This document shows positions 51,601 to 61,749 of a stretch of 64,000 nucleotides of DNA, piece after piece (position 1 is the stretch's first letter; every line of letters begins with the position of its first letter). The stretch spans positions 1 through 64,000 of the forward strand of contig JADJES010000005.1 in the NCBI GenBank assembly GCA_016708955.1, in the 5' to 3' direction. This DNA is from Nitrosomonas sp. (GTDB lineage Bacteria; Pseudomonadota; Gammaproteobacteria; Burkholderiales; Nitrosomonadaceae). A model generated the notes under the pieces. That model searched no databases. It worked only from the letters and a program-made list of their open reading frames with translations, and had not been told where the DNA came from. Position numbers and translations under genes: made by a program.

Positions 51601-52494
51601 ATGGAAATTCATCAAGTCCACGGAAAACAGGGATTGCAATGGATCTTAAGCGGCTTCTACCTGTTCCGCAAAGCCCCGCTGGCTTGGGTATTTGTTTGCT
51701 TTACCTTGATGCTGATTGCGATGGCAATGTCGTTCATACCATTGCTTGGAAAATTTGTTTTTACTTTAATTTCACCGGCATTTCTAGCCGGAATCATGTT
51801 GGGCTGCAAGGATATGGAACAAGGCAAGCCAATTGAATTGAAACACTTATTTATTGCTTTCAAGACCAACCCGGCACCACTCATTACCATTGGCGGTATC
51901 TATCTGATTGGGCAAATCCTGATCATTGGCCTGGTTATGCTGATCGGAGGCTCTCAGATGACGGATATGCTGTTATACGGAAAAAGAGTCGATGAAAGCG
52001 AATTAATGGGCGTGATGAGCAGCATGCTTACGTCTTCATTAATTGCATTAACACTTTCCATTCCACTCATGATGGCTTCCTGGTTCTCACCTTTGTTGGT
52101 GATATTTCATAATGTTCCACCGGTTGCCGCGATGCAAAGAAGCTTTTTTGCCTGCCTGAAAAACTTTATCCCGTTTCAGTTGTACGGCGTTACGCTCATT
52201 GTGCTCACTGTTCTTAGCCTGATACCTTATGGTCTTGGGCTTGTTATCCTGATTCCCACTATTTTCACTTCAATTTATGTCAGTTACAAAGACATTTTCC
52301 TGGCAGAACCACTGCGATTCAACAATGGCCCATCCGAACCTGATAATCAAAAAACAAACTGGGCTGATGCTGACGAATCCTCGACAAAAGAAAATGAAAC
52401 CAAAGCTGAATCTAATAATACAGAAAATAAAACACTTAAGTTGAGTGAAACAGTTCCGTGCGCGCAGTGTAATTTATCTGTGCCGAGAAATGAG
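51601..52494 (+). pseudogene. BPSS1780-type membrane protein, truncated by ISL3 copy 3
   Basis: About 298 native residues. It starts MEIHQVHGKQGLQWILSGFY and has six or so membrane segments (VFVCFTLMLIAMAMSFIPLL, PLITIGGIYLIGQILIIGLV, SSLIALTLSIPLMMASWFSP, LYGVTLIVLTVLSLIPYGLG), the layout of the BPSS1780 family found mainly in betaproteobacteria. A polar linker leads into a zinc-ribbon start, VPCAQCNLSVPRNE, which is cut by the IS. The open frame runs on to 52659 through IS sequence. Function unknown. Confidence 0.75.
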
Positions 52495-53844
52495 GGTTCA
52501 TCCGGCAAGTGCGTACTTTTGGGTTTAACCGACAAGGACATAATTGGTTTCATGCAGCGCCATAATTTTGAGTTTAAAGAACTCGACATCTCTGAAACCA
52601 TAGGCCATTTTGTGCAAAGTTTTTATCTTGTTGTTGGTACCTTCCAACGGCCCGGTTGATAAACCATTAAAATCGAAATAAGCCAGGATACCTGAGCGGT
52701 GTGCTGCAATAGTTTTAGAGAATTGCTTGAGCATGTTGACATCCGAAGCAGCGGCTTTTTTTACCCATTCATCCAATGCATTTTGAGCTGAGAGTTTATC
52801 CGGTTGATGCCAGATATTGCGTAACTCTTCTTTCATGTAATAGGCCGTTGCCAAGGGCTCATTGAGCTTTAATGCTTCGTCCAGACGTTGACGTTCATTG
52901 CGCTTGTCATCCAGGTTGTCAGGGTTCTTCAGCAACAGCCAGCGAATGCCCTTCAAAACGGGTTTGCCCAACCCATTTTCTGCTTCTCGTTGCAGATCAT
53001 GACGCAGTTTTGTCAACTTTTCGTTGAACAGCTTAATAATATGGAAGTGATCGAACACTAGCGTTGCATCTGGGATATTAGCCCGCACCGCACTGATGTA
53101 TGCTGGCCCCATGTCGGTCGCAACCGCTTCAATCCGTGCACCGATCGTTTCAAACGCTTCCAAAACGGAATCAGTGCATCGGCACCTTTCCCATTGCCAA
53201 CAAAATCACTGCCCCACGTTGAAGATCCAGATCTATCGTTAAATAACCCAGCTTCTTGCCTTGGTATATTTCATCCAGCGCAATGCGTTTTATCTTGGCC
53301 AATTTCGGCAACCGATAACGTTTATTCAGATTGTCCTTCTGTATTCCCTTAACCAGATCCCAGCTCACTCCAAGATGGCGTGCTACTGCCTGGATGGTCA
53401 TGTGCCTAGAGAGATCCAAAACCAATCTTTCGAAAGAACGTGTATAGCGCTTGTGCTCATCAGCAAACTGTATCTTTACCTGACGAACTGCTTGGCATCG
53501 GGTGCATTCTACCCGCTGAACTGGAAGGTCGATATAGACTGCTTTTGACCTACCGGTACTGTCCTGAAGCGTCTAACCAACTTTCCCCGGCAATGTATCT
53601 CGCGGCTTTTACATACCGGACATCTCAATCGCCAATGATCCGCTTGTATTGCAACAACTATGACACCCGCAATAAAACAAGTGCTTTGATAAAAATAACC
53701 AACTATACCAAAGGCGTGATACAGCAAACTGGTCGACATGTTGAAAAAACCTCTTCGTTGAAAATCAGAGATAATTTCAACCTTTAATTCACTTTATTTC
53801 AACATGCATTTCTGACTAACAAGTACGCACTTGCCGGATGAACC
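52495..53844 (-). mobile_element. ISL3-family element, copy 3 (right arm of composite transposon)
   Basis: 1,350 bases with the same terminal repeats in opposite orientation to copy 2. It is three bases shorter than copy 2, all in homopolymer runs. Confidence 0.93.
52525..53739 (-). pseudogene. ISL3 transposase, copy 3 (three frameshifts)
   Basis: Compared with the intact copy it lacks one C near 53142, one A near 53204 and one T near 53545, splitting the frame into three. One substitution near 53231 changes IVLD to IDLD. Otherwise the sequence is the same, so these are either very young mutations or sequence errors. Confidence 0.9.
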
Positions 53845-54502
53845 ATAAAACTTACCGTCGGCTAACACCCATCTTCTGAACTCGACAGGTACACGCTGAT
53901 AATTACCATTATTAACTACGCGCAATAGCGTGGATTTTTCAAACCTTCTTGCACCCACATTGAAAACAAAATCAACCAAAGCAGCAAACTCGCCTTCAGT
54001 TAAGTCTGGGCGCGCAAGTCGGGTTACCGCAGCTTCAGCGTGTATCACATCACAGCGCAATATCTGCTCACCTCTAAGTTCACTGATCGCGTTTCTGAGT
54101 TCGCCCGGCGTGCTAACCTCACAATGCGCTAACTCACTCGGCTTATCCCCGTCACAACTTGCATACTTGACCAAGTGTCCATATCCAATTGTACAAAATC
54201 CAGCAGGATCATCATAAAGAGTAGGTATAAAACCCTCAGATTCCTTTACTAGTTGGATGCCTTCATCTGAAATCTTTCGAAGTGTCATTCCTTGAGGTAA
54301 TCCGCCTTTACTAGGCTCTTCAAGAAAGATGCCAGGAATCAATCGATCTAATCGATCATAGATCGCATCAGCTGTTTTTTGTACCAATTGGTTCGAACGA
54401 TCACTTAGTTTGTCAGCTGTTTGGTGCGACACACAACCGGAAAAAGTTAAAGCAATTAATGCGTAAAAAAAAATTATGTGCTATCAAATTCGCTTGTCTC
54501 AT
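53845..54502 (-). pseudogene. GH24 lysozyme-like lipoprotein, 5' part split by the composite transposon
   Basis: A T4-type lysozyme/endolysin fold protein. The catalytic region is KESEGFIPTLYDDPAGFCTI with GYGH, giving the Glu, Asp and Thr triad spacing. EGEFAALVDFVFNVGARRFE and STLLRVVNNGNYQRVPVEFR are further family blocks. I extend the start to ATG 54502: MRQANLIAHNFF then, after one base is dropped in the nine-A run (plus strand 54465-54473), YALIALTFSGCVSHQTADKL, a lipobox. Without this the first ATG is at 54432. The C-terminal 39 codons lie at 46939-47057. It should cut peptidoglycan from the periplasm, perhaps of other cells. Confidence 0.83.
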
Positions 54503-54559
54503 GTGATAAATATCCCCCTATTATTAATGGTGTTATGATGACATAAACTCGGATTGTAT

Positions 54560-54910
54560 ATGATAAAAATTTCCTTAAACTCTCTAAGTTCCATCTTATG
54601 GAAGATATCCATATGCTTTTGTATTATCTGGACGATTAGTAAAGCGGTACTATTTATCGAGTGGAAAGTACTTAACGATGAAGCCTGGGTTTTTTATCAA
54701 CAGGGTCGATAGGAACAAGGAATAGAAATCGCTAAAAAAGCAATTACTGCTGCTGAGGAAATATTTGGCCGAGAAGACTTCTTTAACAATGAAGATCTAA
54801 GTGAAAATCGTAACCATCCCTACTATTGGGCAGGCTTTATTGTTTCGGGAGATTGGCAGCCATTAAACAAAGGCATTGATAGAAAAAACAAATCAATAAT
54901 AATTCGTTAA
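54560..54910 (+). pseudogene. Collapsed TPR-CHAT gene remnant
   Basis: One frame from ATG 54560 reads a signal-anchor-like start, then VLNDEAWVFYQQGR-stop-EQGIEIAKKAITAAEEIFG, the first TPR of a gene like the next one. It jumps directly to SENRNHPYYWAGFIVSGDWQ, the last residues of a CHAT protein. About 950 internal codons are missing, and a TAG replaces the Tyr codon after QQGR. It is the scar of a tandem paralogue of the intact gene 20 bases downstream. Confidence 0.75.
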
Positions 54911-54929
54911 AAACAGCGGGGAATTCTAA

Positions 54930-57900
54930 ATGAAATTGCTGATTGCTGTACTCATTTTTAGTGGCTTGTTATTTGCAGCAACGACTATTAATGCGCAACA
55001 TACGAAACTGGATGCGCTTAATATCAAAGTAGTGTCACTTTATCAGCAAGGAAAATATGTTGAGGCTATTGCAATCGCAAAGCAGGCGCTCGATATTGCC
55101 GAGAAAGATTTGGGTCAGGAGCATTCCGATGTGGCGACAAGCCTCAACAATCTCGCGGAACTTTATCGAACACAAGGGCAGTATGAAAAAGCTGAGCCCC
55201 TGTATCAACGCGCACTTACCATTCGGGTAAAAGCTTTAGGCTCCGATCATTCCGATGTGGCGACAAGCCTCAACAACCTTGCGGTACTTTATTTTTCCCT
55301 CGGCCAATATGATAAAGCTGAACCGCTGTATCAACGCTCACTTGTCATTAAAGAAAAAGCCTTAGGGCCTGATCATCCTGATGTGGCGCTGGGCCTCAGC
55401 AACCTCGCGGTACTTTATAATTCCCTCGGCCAGTATGATAAAACTGAATTGCTTCATCAGCGCTCATTGGTTATTAGAGAAAAAGCTTTAGGATCCGATC
55501 ATCCCGACGTGGCGGAAAGCCTCAACAATCTCGCAGTGCTTTATCAAGAGCAAGGTCAGCCTGCGAAAGCCGAGCCGCTACTTCAACACTCTCTAAACAT
55601 CTTGGAGAAAGCTCTTGGCCCCGAGCACCCGAATGTAGCTCAGAGTCTAAATAACCTTGCGATGCTTTATCGTGACCAAGGTCAGCCTGCGAAAGCCGAG
55701 CCGCTATTTCAACGCTCTTTAGCTATCCGAGAGAAAGCCCTCGGCTCCGAGCATCCTGATGTAGCTCAGAGTCTCCATGATCTCGCGATGCTTTATCGTG
55801 ACCAAGGTCAGCCTGTGAAAGCCGAGCCGCCATTTCAACGCTCTTTAGCTATCCGAGAGAAAGCCCTCGGCTCCGAGCATCCTGATGTAGCTCAGAGTCT
55901 CCATGATCTCGCGAGGCTTTATCAAGACCAGGGTCAGATTGCGAAAGCCGAGCCGTTATTCCAACGCTCTCTGGTTCTTCGAGAGAAAGTCCTCGGTCCC
56001 GAGCATCCTGGCGTTGCTGAGAGCCTCAATAGCCTGGCATCGCTTTATCAGGCCCAAGGCCAGATTGTGAAAGCTGAGCTTCTCCATCAACGTGCATTGA
56101 CAATCTTGGAGAAAGCTCTGGGAGCCACTCATCCTAATGTAGCTTCGAGCTTGCATTACCTCGCATCACTTTATCAAGACCAAGGTCAATTTGCGAAAGC
56201 TGAGTCGCTTTTTCTGCGTTCTCTTGCCATTCAAGAGAAATCTCTTGGTTCCGAGCATTCCTATGTGGCTTTAAGCCTTAACAATCTTGCAACAATTTAC
56301 CAAGCCCAAGGTAAACATGCAAAAGCCGAGCTATTTTATCAACGTTCCTTGGTCATCCAAGAGAAAGCTCTCGGCCCCGAGCATCCACATTTGGCTGCAA
56401 GCCTAAAAAACCTGAGTATTAACCGATGGGCACAAGGCGGCTCCAACAACATAGATCACGTAGTCGAACTGTACCAGCGCGCACTCAATATCCGTGAGCA
56501 TCACTTGAGGCTCTTTATGACAAAAGGCTCTGAGGATGATAAGCGAGACTACATAGCTACTATCGCCGGTGATCCTGATGTTATGACAACGCTACATTTG
56601 GCAGCAGGTTCTACCAACGTACCTGCTGCACGCCTGGCGCTTGCCACCGTGCTGCAACGTAAAGGACGCTTACTGGATGCGGTCAGTGAAAGCACTATCA
56701 CTTTAAGGCGACGCATGCGTTCGGGAGACAATGTACTTTTCGATCAATTAGCTGATGTAAACAGTCAGCGTGCAAACCTGTTCAATCGTGCGCTACAATC
56801 CCAAGGTAACTATGAAGACTACTCCGCACAGAAAATCGTGCTGGAAGCCAAGGCTCAAGACCTTGAGGTTAAAATTAACGCCATTAGCGCGGAGTTTCAA
56901 ACCACAAACCAATCCGTTACCTTGGAGCATATACAAAAAGCTATCCCGAAGGGATCGGTATTAGTAGAATATCTTCGTTATTCACCATTTAGCCCAAAAA
57001 CCGTAAATTCTGGAGCGGAGTGGGCGCCCGAGCGCTATATTGCTTATATGCTTCTACCCCAAGGCGATCCGATATCGGTTGAGTTGGGGGATGCTGCAGC
57101 CATTGACCAAATGGTCAGAAATTTACGTCTTGCACTGGCTGATGATAATAGAGATAGTTCAGTCAAAGAGGCGGCACGCAAGCTTGACATAGCAATCATG
57201 CAGCCCGTGCGCAACCTCTTGGGTACAATTCAAACAATCCTGCTTTCACCCGATGGCACACTCAACTTGGTTCCGTTTGCGGCACTCCAGGACGAAAACA
57301 ACCGTTACCTGATCGAACGCTACGCCTTTACTTATCTGAGCTCTGGTCGTGACTTATTGAGACTGAATACTCATATAGCAAGTCAGCAGCCTGCTACCAT
57401 CTTTGCTGATATAGACTATGGGAAAAGTGACAAGCCTGGATTCCGTTACCTTGAAGGTACTAAGGATGAAGCAATAGAAATTGGTAAGATGCTGCCCAGT
57501 GCTCGAATATTAACCGGTCTGCAGGCAACCGAATCTGTGCTTAAACAACTGAATCGACCTGAGATTTTGCATGTGGCTACACATGGTTTCTTTCGGGCTG
57601 ATCAACATGAACCTTATCTTAATCCAATAGGAAATCGTAGTCGAGCTGATTGGGAAGAAGGTATTGCGCAACCTAAGGCGCCTGGGCCTAGCGACCGACT
57701 TTTATCTGAGAACCCGCTATTGCGATCTGGATTAGTCTTGGCTAATGCCAATCTACTCAAATCCGGAGAAGAAGATGGACTCTTGACCGCTCTGGAAGTA
57801 ACTGGCCTCGACTTGTGGGGCACTAAGCTCGTAGTGCTTTCCGCCTGTGAAACTGGGGTGGGTGAAGTACAGAATGGACAAGGTGTGTATGGACTACGTC

Positions 57901-58151
57901 GTGCGTTGGTGATTGCAGGTTCTGAGAGTCAGGTGATGAGCTTATGGAAAGTAGCGGATAATGCCACTAAAGATTTGATGGTCGATTATTATCAGCGTTT
58001 GCTTGCCAGTGAAGGGCGGTCTGAAGCCATGCGTCAGGCGCAACTTACTATGCTAGCAAGTGAAAATCGTAACCATCCCTACTATTGGGCAAGCTTTATT
58101 GTATCTGGAGATTGGGCACCAATGGATAGGAAGGAATTGTTGGCGAAATAG
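54930..58151 (+). CDS. TPR-CHAT protein (putative caspase-like peptidase)
   Basis: A 1,073-residue protein with a signal peptide (LLIAVLIFSGLLFAATTINA). About ten 42-residue tetratricopeptide repeats of the kinesin-light-chain type follow (unit like GPEHPDVAQSLNNLAMLYRD). A C-terminal CHAT domain has His885 in HVATHGFF and Cys973 in LSACETGVGE, the catalytic pair of clan CD peptidases. CHAT proteins often act as proteases triggered by protein partners bound to the TPRs. The signal peptide implies a periplasmic or secreted location. Intact. The TPR array shows near-identical tandem units around 55700-55930, a sign of recent repeat expansion. Confidence 0.9.
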   Translation: MKLLIAVLIFSGLLFAATTINAQHTKLDALNIKVVSLYQQGKYVEAIAIAKQALDIAEKDLGQEHSDVATSLNNLAELYRTQGQYEKAEPLYQRALTIRVKALGSDHSDVATSLNNLAVLYFSLGQYDKAEPLYQRSLVIKEKALGPDHPDVALGLSNLAVLYNSLGQYDKTELLHQRSLVIREKALGSDHPDVAESLNNLAVLYQEQGQPAKAEPLLQHSLNILEKALGPEHPNVAQSLNNLAMLYRDQGQPAKAEPLFQRSLAIREKALGSEHPDVAQSLHDLAMLYRDQGQPVKAEPPFQRSLAIREKALGSEHPDVAQSLHDLARLYQDQGQIAKAEPLFQRSLVLREKVLGPEHPGVAESLNSLASLYQAQGQIVKAELLHQRALTILEKALGATHPNVASSLHYLASLYQDQGQFAKAESLFLRSLAIQEKSLGSEHSYVALSLNNLATIYQAQGKHAKAELFYQRSLVIQEKALGPEHPHLAASLKNLSINRWAQGGSNNIDHVVELYQRALNIREHHLRLFMTKGSEDDKRDYIATIAGDPDVMTTLHLAAGSTNVPAARLALATVLQRKGRLLDAVSESTITLRRRMRSGDNVLFDQLADVNSQRANLFNRALQSQGNYEDYSAQKIVLEAKAQDLEVKINAISAEFQTTNQSVTLEHIQKAIPKGSVLVEYLRYSPFSPKTVNSGAEWAPERYIAYMLLPQGDPISVELGDAAAIDQMVRNLRLALADDNRDSSVKEAARKLDIAIMQPVRNLLGTIQTILLSPDGTLNLVPFAALQDENNRYLIERYAFTYLSSGRDLLRLNTHIASQQPATIFADIDYGKSDKPGFRYLEGTKDEAIEIGKMLPSARILTGLQATESVLKQLNRPEILHVATHGFFRADQHEPYLNPIGNRSRADWEEGIAQPKAPGPSDRLLSENPLLRSGLVLANANLLKSGEEDGLLTALEVTGLDLWGTKLVVLSACETGVGEVQNGQGVYGLRRALVIAGSESQVMSLWKVADNATKDLMVDYYQRLLASEGRSEAMRQAQLTMLASENRNHPYYWASFIVSGDWAPMDRKELLAK

Positions 58152-58283
58152 TGATAGGCGGCATCAATTTGACTTAATTTGATTTTAAAGTGAAAGCAGC
58201 GAAAGCAAGATAGGCTGTGATATCTGCCATCAACAAAACAAATACGGTGATAGAAACTATACAAATTTATACGGACTCTATAT

Positions 58284-60031
58284 ATGACGACCACACAACT
58301 CAGCGAAATCTATGTGCAAGATTATGGTGCAGCAGGTGATGGCATTGCAGACGATACACTAGCTCTTCAAGCTGCGCTAACAATTGGTATTTCTGCGGGC
58401 AAAGTGATTATTTTTGAGGCTGGGAAGACATACAAAACTACAGCAGAACTAAGAGTGGGAATAGGCGCCGGTGCCTACGCCAGGCTAGAAGGACGCGGCG
58501 CAACTATTAGCTGCAATGCACCATCTCCAGTACGCAGTGTGCTTGCAATTATTAACGACGTGGCAATAATCCAAGATCTGTTCGCTACAGGAAATGGCAC
58601 TGCAAATTCTGGAATTTTTCTTCAAAGGGGATCTACTTCACAATTCACCAATGTCCACACCTACACAACTCTCGTGGATGGGTTTACTAGTTTTGCCGAC
58701 AACGACCGATGCCATTATAAGAATTGTAGCGCAAGAGTATGTGGACAACTTTTCCATACCACAGGTTATGCCGGACCAGCACCAGCATATATTCGACGGT
58801 TAGTGTCAGGAACTGTAGCAAAAACCAGTGGAACAAGTTGCATCATCACTGGTACTGATACTTATTTCCTTAAGACCGGAGCCCGCTCAGGAGATTTTAT
58901 CAGCATGCACGCGATGTCGCCTGGGAATACCTCTGCTGAATGGCTGCAAATCCATAGCGTAGACTCAGATACTCAAATTAGTTGTAAAACACATCCGGCT
59001 TCAAAAGGAGCAGCTTCAGGTTTACTATATTCGATTCATGTTGGAGATGGTTATCATGAGGGGCCAGGTCGGGCTGATAACAACATCAATCAAATCGATA
59101 ATTTTCTTGCAGAAAATACTGCGGGGGCGGGTATTAAAACAGGAGGACTTTATGGGGTGCGTGTAACAAATCTGCAAGTAAATGCAGCGGGAAGTTATCC
59201 TGTAGTCATCGCTTCGAATGATTTACAGTCGATTGGTTCTGTGTTTATCGGAGTCTATTTTGAACTTTGTGCGGCGGCGAATAATTTTTTCTGGGAGGTG
59301 CCGCGGGAATTACAATTGATACTGCAAACGTCACCGGCAATCCCGTGGTGGCTTCTAGTGGTTTCAACTGGGGTACGGTCACTAATCAACAAAATGCAGG
59401 AGATCCAGGACGAATAGATCCAGTCGAGGCAACATCAGTTAGCTATATTCCAGTCAAGAAATTAGCAATTGATGCTTTGATGAAAGGTCGCGTGCAGGGA
59501 CGGGCGTATACTAGTGCAGACAAAGCTGGTATGGGTAGTATTACAATTGCAGATAATATCAATCCCGCTGTACAAATTGTCTCAGGCATCGAACCTCCAG
59601 CAGGGGGAGCAAATGCTGATTCCGTAGCTCACGATTTAAATACCGCTACCAATGTTACAAACGGACTCGCCGAAATCAACTTACTCACAAAACATCTGCT
59701 GCGTTGTCGCAACGCTGGTGATTTTAAATTCGGTATTGGCTTTTTGGGTGACGTGCGAACTGTATCAACGGATACCAGCGATATGCCGGGCACAGCTACC
59801 ATCCACAAGCCTAGCGGACGCTTCACTTTGGAAGCTGGAACAAAAGAGGTGACGATTTTAAACAAGCTTTGTGTCGCGTCTACAAAAGTATTTCTTTCAA
59901 AAAAGCAAAATGATACTACAGCAATTGACTTTAAAGTTATCGCTGGTGCTGGCAACTTTGTCGTAACAGCCAATGCGACGGCGACTTCATCGATCACTTT
60001 TGATTTCTTTATTGTTAACGTAGGGCTGTAA
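58284..60031 (+). CDS. Pectin-lyase-fold (tailspike-like) protein, one frameshift
   Basis: A protein of about 582 residues. The start VQDYGAAGDGIADDTLALQA is the classic entry of the Pectate_lyase_3 / tailspike beta-helix family, followed by GKTYKTTAELRVGIGAGAYA and repeated beta rungs. The first frame ends at 59417, but at the T run before 59292 the next frame carries GGAAGITIDTANVTGNPVVA and continues to 60031. The last 230 residues form a separate C-terminal part (FTLEAGTKEVTILNKLCVAS), perhaps a trimerisation domain. No signal peptide is seen. It may be a glycan-binding or depolymerising protein, of phage or eCIS type, but no tail genes adjoin it. Confidence 0.72.
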
Positions 60032-60283
60032 CTGGAAGCATAAAGATATTCTGGATTATCTTAAATACTAACGTTTCGAAGTTCATTTTAACCTAAAAAT
60101 ATCATTGGAATGCTTGATTTACTTGGCTTGCAGCCTCAATGTTCTGACATCGAGTTGCAGGGCGTGCACGAAGAAGCTTTGTACATGACATTCAATTGTT
60201 GCCATGATCGTAAGCCTCCAGCCCCTCCACATTAACACCCTGATACATCATCGCTATCCTCAAACTCTTTACAAGGAGGAACG

Positions 60284-60391
60284 ATGTCATCATCAGAAGT
60301 ACGGCAAATGGATATCGAAGCATGGCAAACCAGCGGAATGTCTCTGGCGGCTTATTGCCAGGAACATGGTTTGAATACCAAGACGTTTGGT
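60284..60391 (+). pseudogene. IS66-type TnpA fragment
   Basis: MSSSEVRQMDIEAWQTSGMS then LAAYCQEHGLNTKTFG matches the N-terminal helix-turn-helix of IS66-type accessory protein TnpA. After the glycine the sequence switches to unrelated DNA. It has an AAGGAGGAACG ribosome site but is only a fragment. Confidence 0.6.
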
Positions 60392-60435
60392 TGTCAATTA
60401 GCGTTGAAAAGTACCCACCTAACAGCGTCGAATAA

Positions 60436-60678
60436 TATCCGAAGATTTCGCCAGCGTATGTCATGCAGGTAATAAAAAGCATATCAGCCTGAGAATTTTT
60501 TCGTATACGCCCAGAGATAAAGAGAAAATATTTTTGGGGAGGTAAGTTATGGACACAAAGCTATTTTGTTGAAACTATAGGTAATGCTAACGAGGAGGTT
60601 ATTCGTCAGTATGTACAAAATCAACTCAGAGTGATGGATGAAATGGAAGAGAGGTTTGGGCAACTACCGCTCTTCTAA
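60436..60678 (+). pseudogene. IS200/IS605 TnpA fragment with internal stop
   Basis: The C-terminal half of a Y1 transposase: YPKISPAYVMQVIKSISA, a TGA where Arg is expected, EFFRIRPEIKRKYFWGGKLW, TQSYFVETIGNANEEVIRQY and VQNQ, ending ERFGQLPLF. The Tyr nucleophile region (YFVETIG...IRQYVQNQ) is intact. The N-terminal half is missing, joined to IS66-like DNA, so the element is dead. Confidence 0.75.
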
Positions 60679-60702
60679 AACTCGGTCGCTTGCGGCCGAG
60701 TT
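60679..60702. terminator. Right-end hairpin of the IS200/IS605 remnant
   Basis: AACTCGG and CCGAGTT pair perfectly, extended inward by CGC/GCG across a T-G wobble with a TT loop, directly after the transposase stop. IS200/IS605 ends carry such hairpins as recognition structures. It may also stop transcription (CTTTATCT follows). Confidence 0.6.
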
Positions 60703-60945
60703 CTTTATCTGCCTCTATTTTAGTTGGTTATTGCACTGGCAGGCGAGGTTGTGCAGGAGTCTTAATAATATTTCGCTCTGGCAATAATAAAAATTTTATT
60801 GCCAATAAGGTATAAAATGGATTAAGGATTAAAATTGAAGATTTCTGAGTGTAGTAGTAGACTTTTTACATATTCAGATATACCAAAGGAATTGGTTTTA
60901 TTGATTCGCCATTGCTTATAATTTTTTTTCGAAAAGGTCCGAGAA

Positions 60946-61338
60946 ATGAACAAAAAATTATTTAAATATCACGTAATATTAATATTTTTTTTTAGCTTGT
61001 TTATCTTAAAAAACAATATTTCAAGTGCCCAAACATTCAATACATATACGGGTAAAGCAGAAAGCTCCAACGCCGTAAATAATCACGGAATATTCAAATT
61101 TGATAATTCTATTAATGCAAGCGACATAGCTGATGAACTCTTCGGAACTCCTTCAACTGTTATATTGAAACCATATTTCATAGCCGCCATTGAAAATTAT
61201 GAAAATAGGACCTTAAACTCAGCTTGGAAAAATAACCTTGCGGGCGCAATTGTAGTTTTCGCACCCCTAGCCACTAAAATTTATCACAATATTGAGATAC
61301 CACCAGATTTCAGTGAAGAAGAATATTTTAACTTTTGA
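60946..61338 (+). CDS. Secreted hypothetical protein, possibly N-terminal half of a split gene
   Basis: 130 residues with a signal peptide (YHVILIFFFSLFILKNNISS, cut near SSAQ). The body has GIFKFDNSINASDIADELFG and NNLAGAIVVFAPLATKIYHN. The stop overlaps the beginning of the next frame. In length and order the pair resembles one DUF6683-like secreted protein broken by an indel near 61335, though I am not sure of that family. AT-rich codon use, unlike the lyase cargo. Confidence 0.55.
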   Translation: MNKKLFKYHVILIFFFSLFILKNNISSAQTFNTYTGKAESSNAVNNHGIFKFDNSINASDIADELFGTPSTVILKPYFIAAIENYENRTLNSAWKNNLAGAIVVFAPLATKIYHNIEIPPDFSEEEYFNF

Positions 61339-61709
61339 ATCAACAACCAAATACCCACTCGGATAGGGATAAGCAAATTACTTATTATGTCCTTATCGGC
61401 TATGCAGGGGTATTAGCAAGAATGGAATTAGAAGCAAAACATAGTAATCAAATTATACATCACCAAGCTGTACGGGAGTTTGCAGGAATTAAAATACAAG
61501 AGTATTTACATGTTAATCCACAAAATATTTTTTTTGGCAATAAAATTATCATGATAACTCAACCGCAATATAGGGAAGGCCTTAATTCAGAAAGTAATGC
61601 CAATCAAAATCAAACTGGTAATCTTCTCAATGATTATTATAATAGACAAAATTTGCATATGAACTCGATCTTTGACAAACAGAGGCAGATAATCAACAAC
61701 AGCAGATAA
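61335..61709 (+). CDS. Hypothetical protein, possibly C-terminal half of the preceding gene
   Basis: 124 residues from a TTG at 61335. DKQITYYVLIGYAGVLARME and AVREFAGIKIQEYLHVNPQN look like the conserved C-terminal part of DUF6683-type proteins. The last 40 residues are Asn/Gln-rich. Without its own ribosome site it is better seen as the continuation of 60946-61338. The IS5 fragment begins about 40 bases later and may have clipped the end. Confidence 0.5.
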   Translation: MNQQPNTHSDRDKQITYYVLIGYAGVLARMELEAKHSNQIIHHQAVREFAGIKIQEYLHVNPQNIFFGNKIIMITQPQYREGLNSESNANQNQTGNLLNDYYNRQNLHMNSIFDKQRQIINNSR

Positions 61710-61749
61710 TCAACAATATTGGCCCGTCTCTTCACCTACTCATCTGCTG

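Larger units (their letters stand above)
47058..53844. mobile_element. Composite transposon bounded by inverted ISL3 copies
   Basis: 6,787 bases: ISL3 copy 2 (+), about 4.1 kb of cargo, and ISL3 copy 3 (-). The outermost flanks are ATAAAACT on both sides (47050-47057 and 53845-53852), while the inner flanks CTATTTTG and GAAATGAG match neither these nor each other. The whole unit therefore moved as one. Cargo: DUF2278 remnant, a polysaccharide lyase lipoprotein, a 146-base MITE-like repeat and a truncated BPSS1780-type membrane gene. It splits a GH24 lysozyme gene. Confidence 0.87.

Noticed and set aside
47058..53844. Inversion by recombination between ISL3 copies 2 and 3 as explanation of the missing inner target repeats
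   Set aside because: The outer edges share an exact 8-bp repeat and the lysozyme gene rejoins across the whole unit, which transposition as a composite explains directly; the inner edges do not need an inversion.
55700..55930. Near-identical 120-base repeats as a possible CRISPR or satellite
   Set aside because: They are in-frame TPR-coding units without spacers.
60192..60482. A 96-codon minus-strand frame over the IS66/IS200 junction
   Set aside because: Overlaps transposase fragments on the other strand and resembles no protein family.
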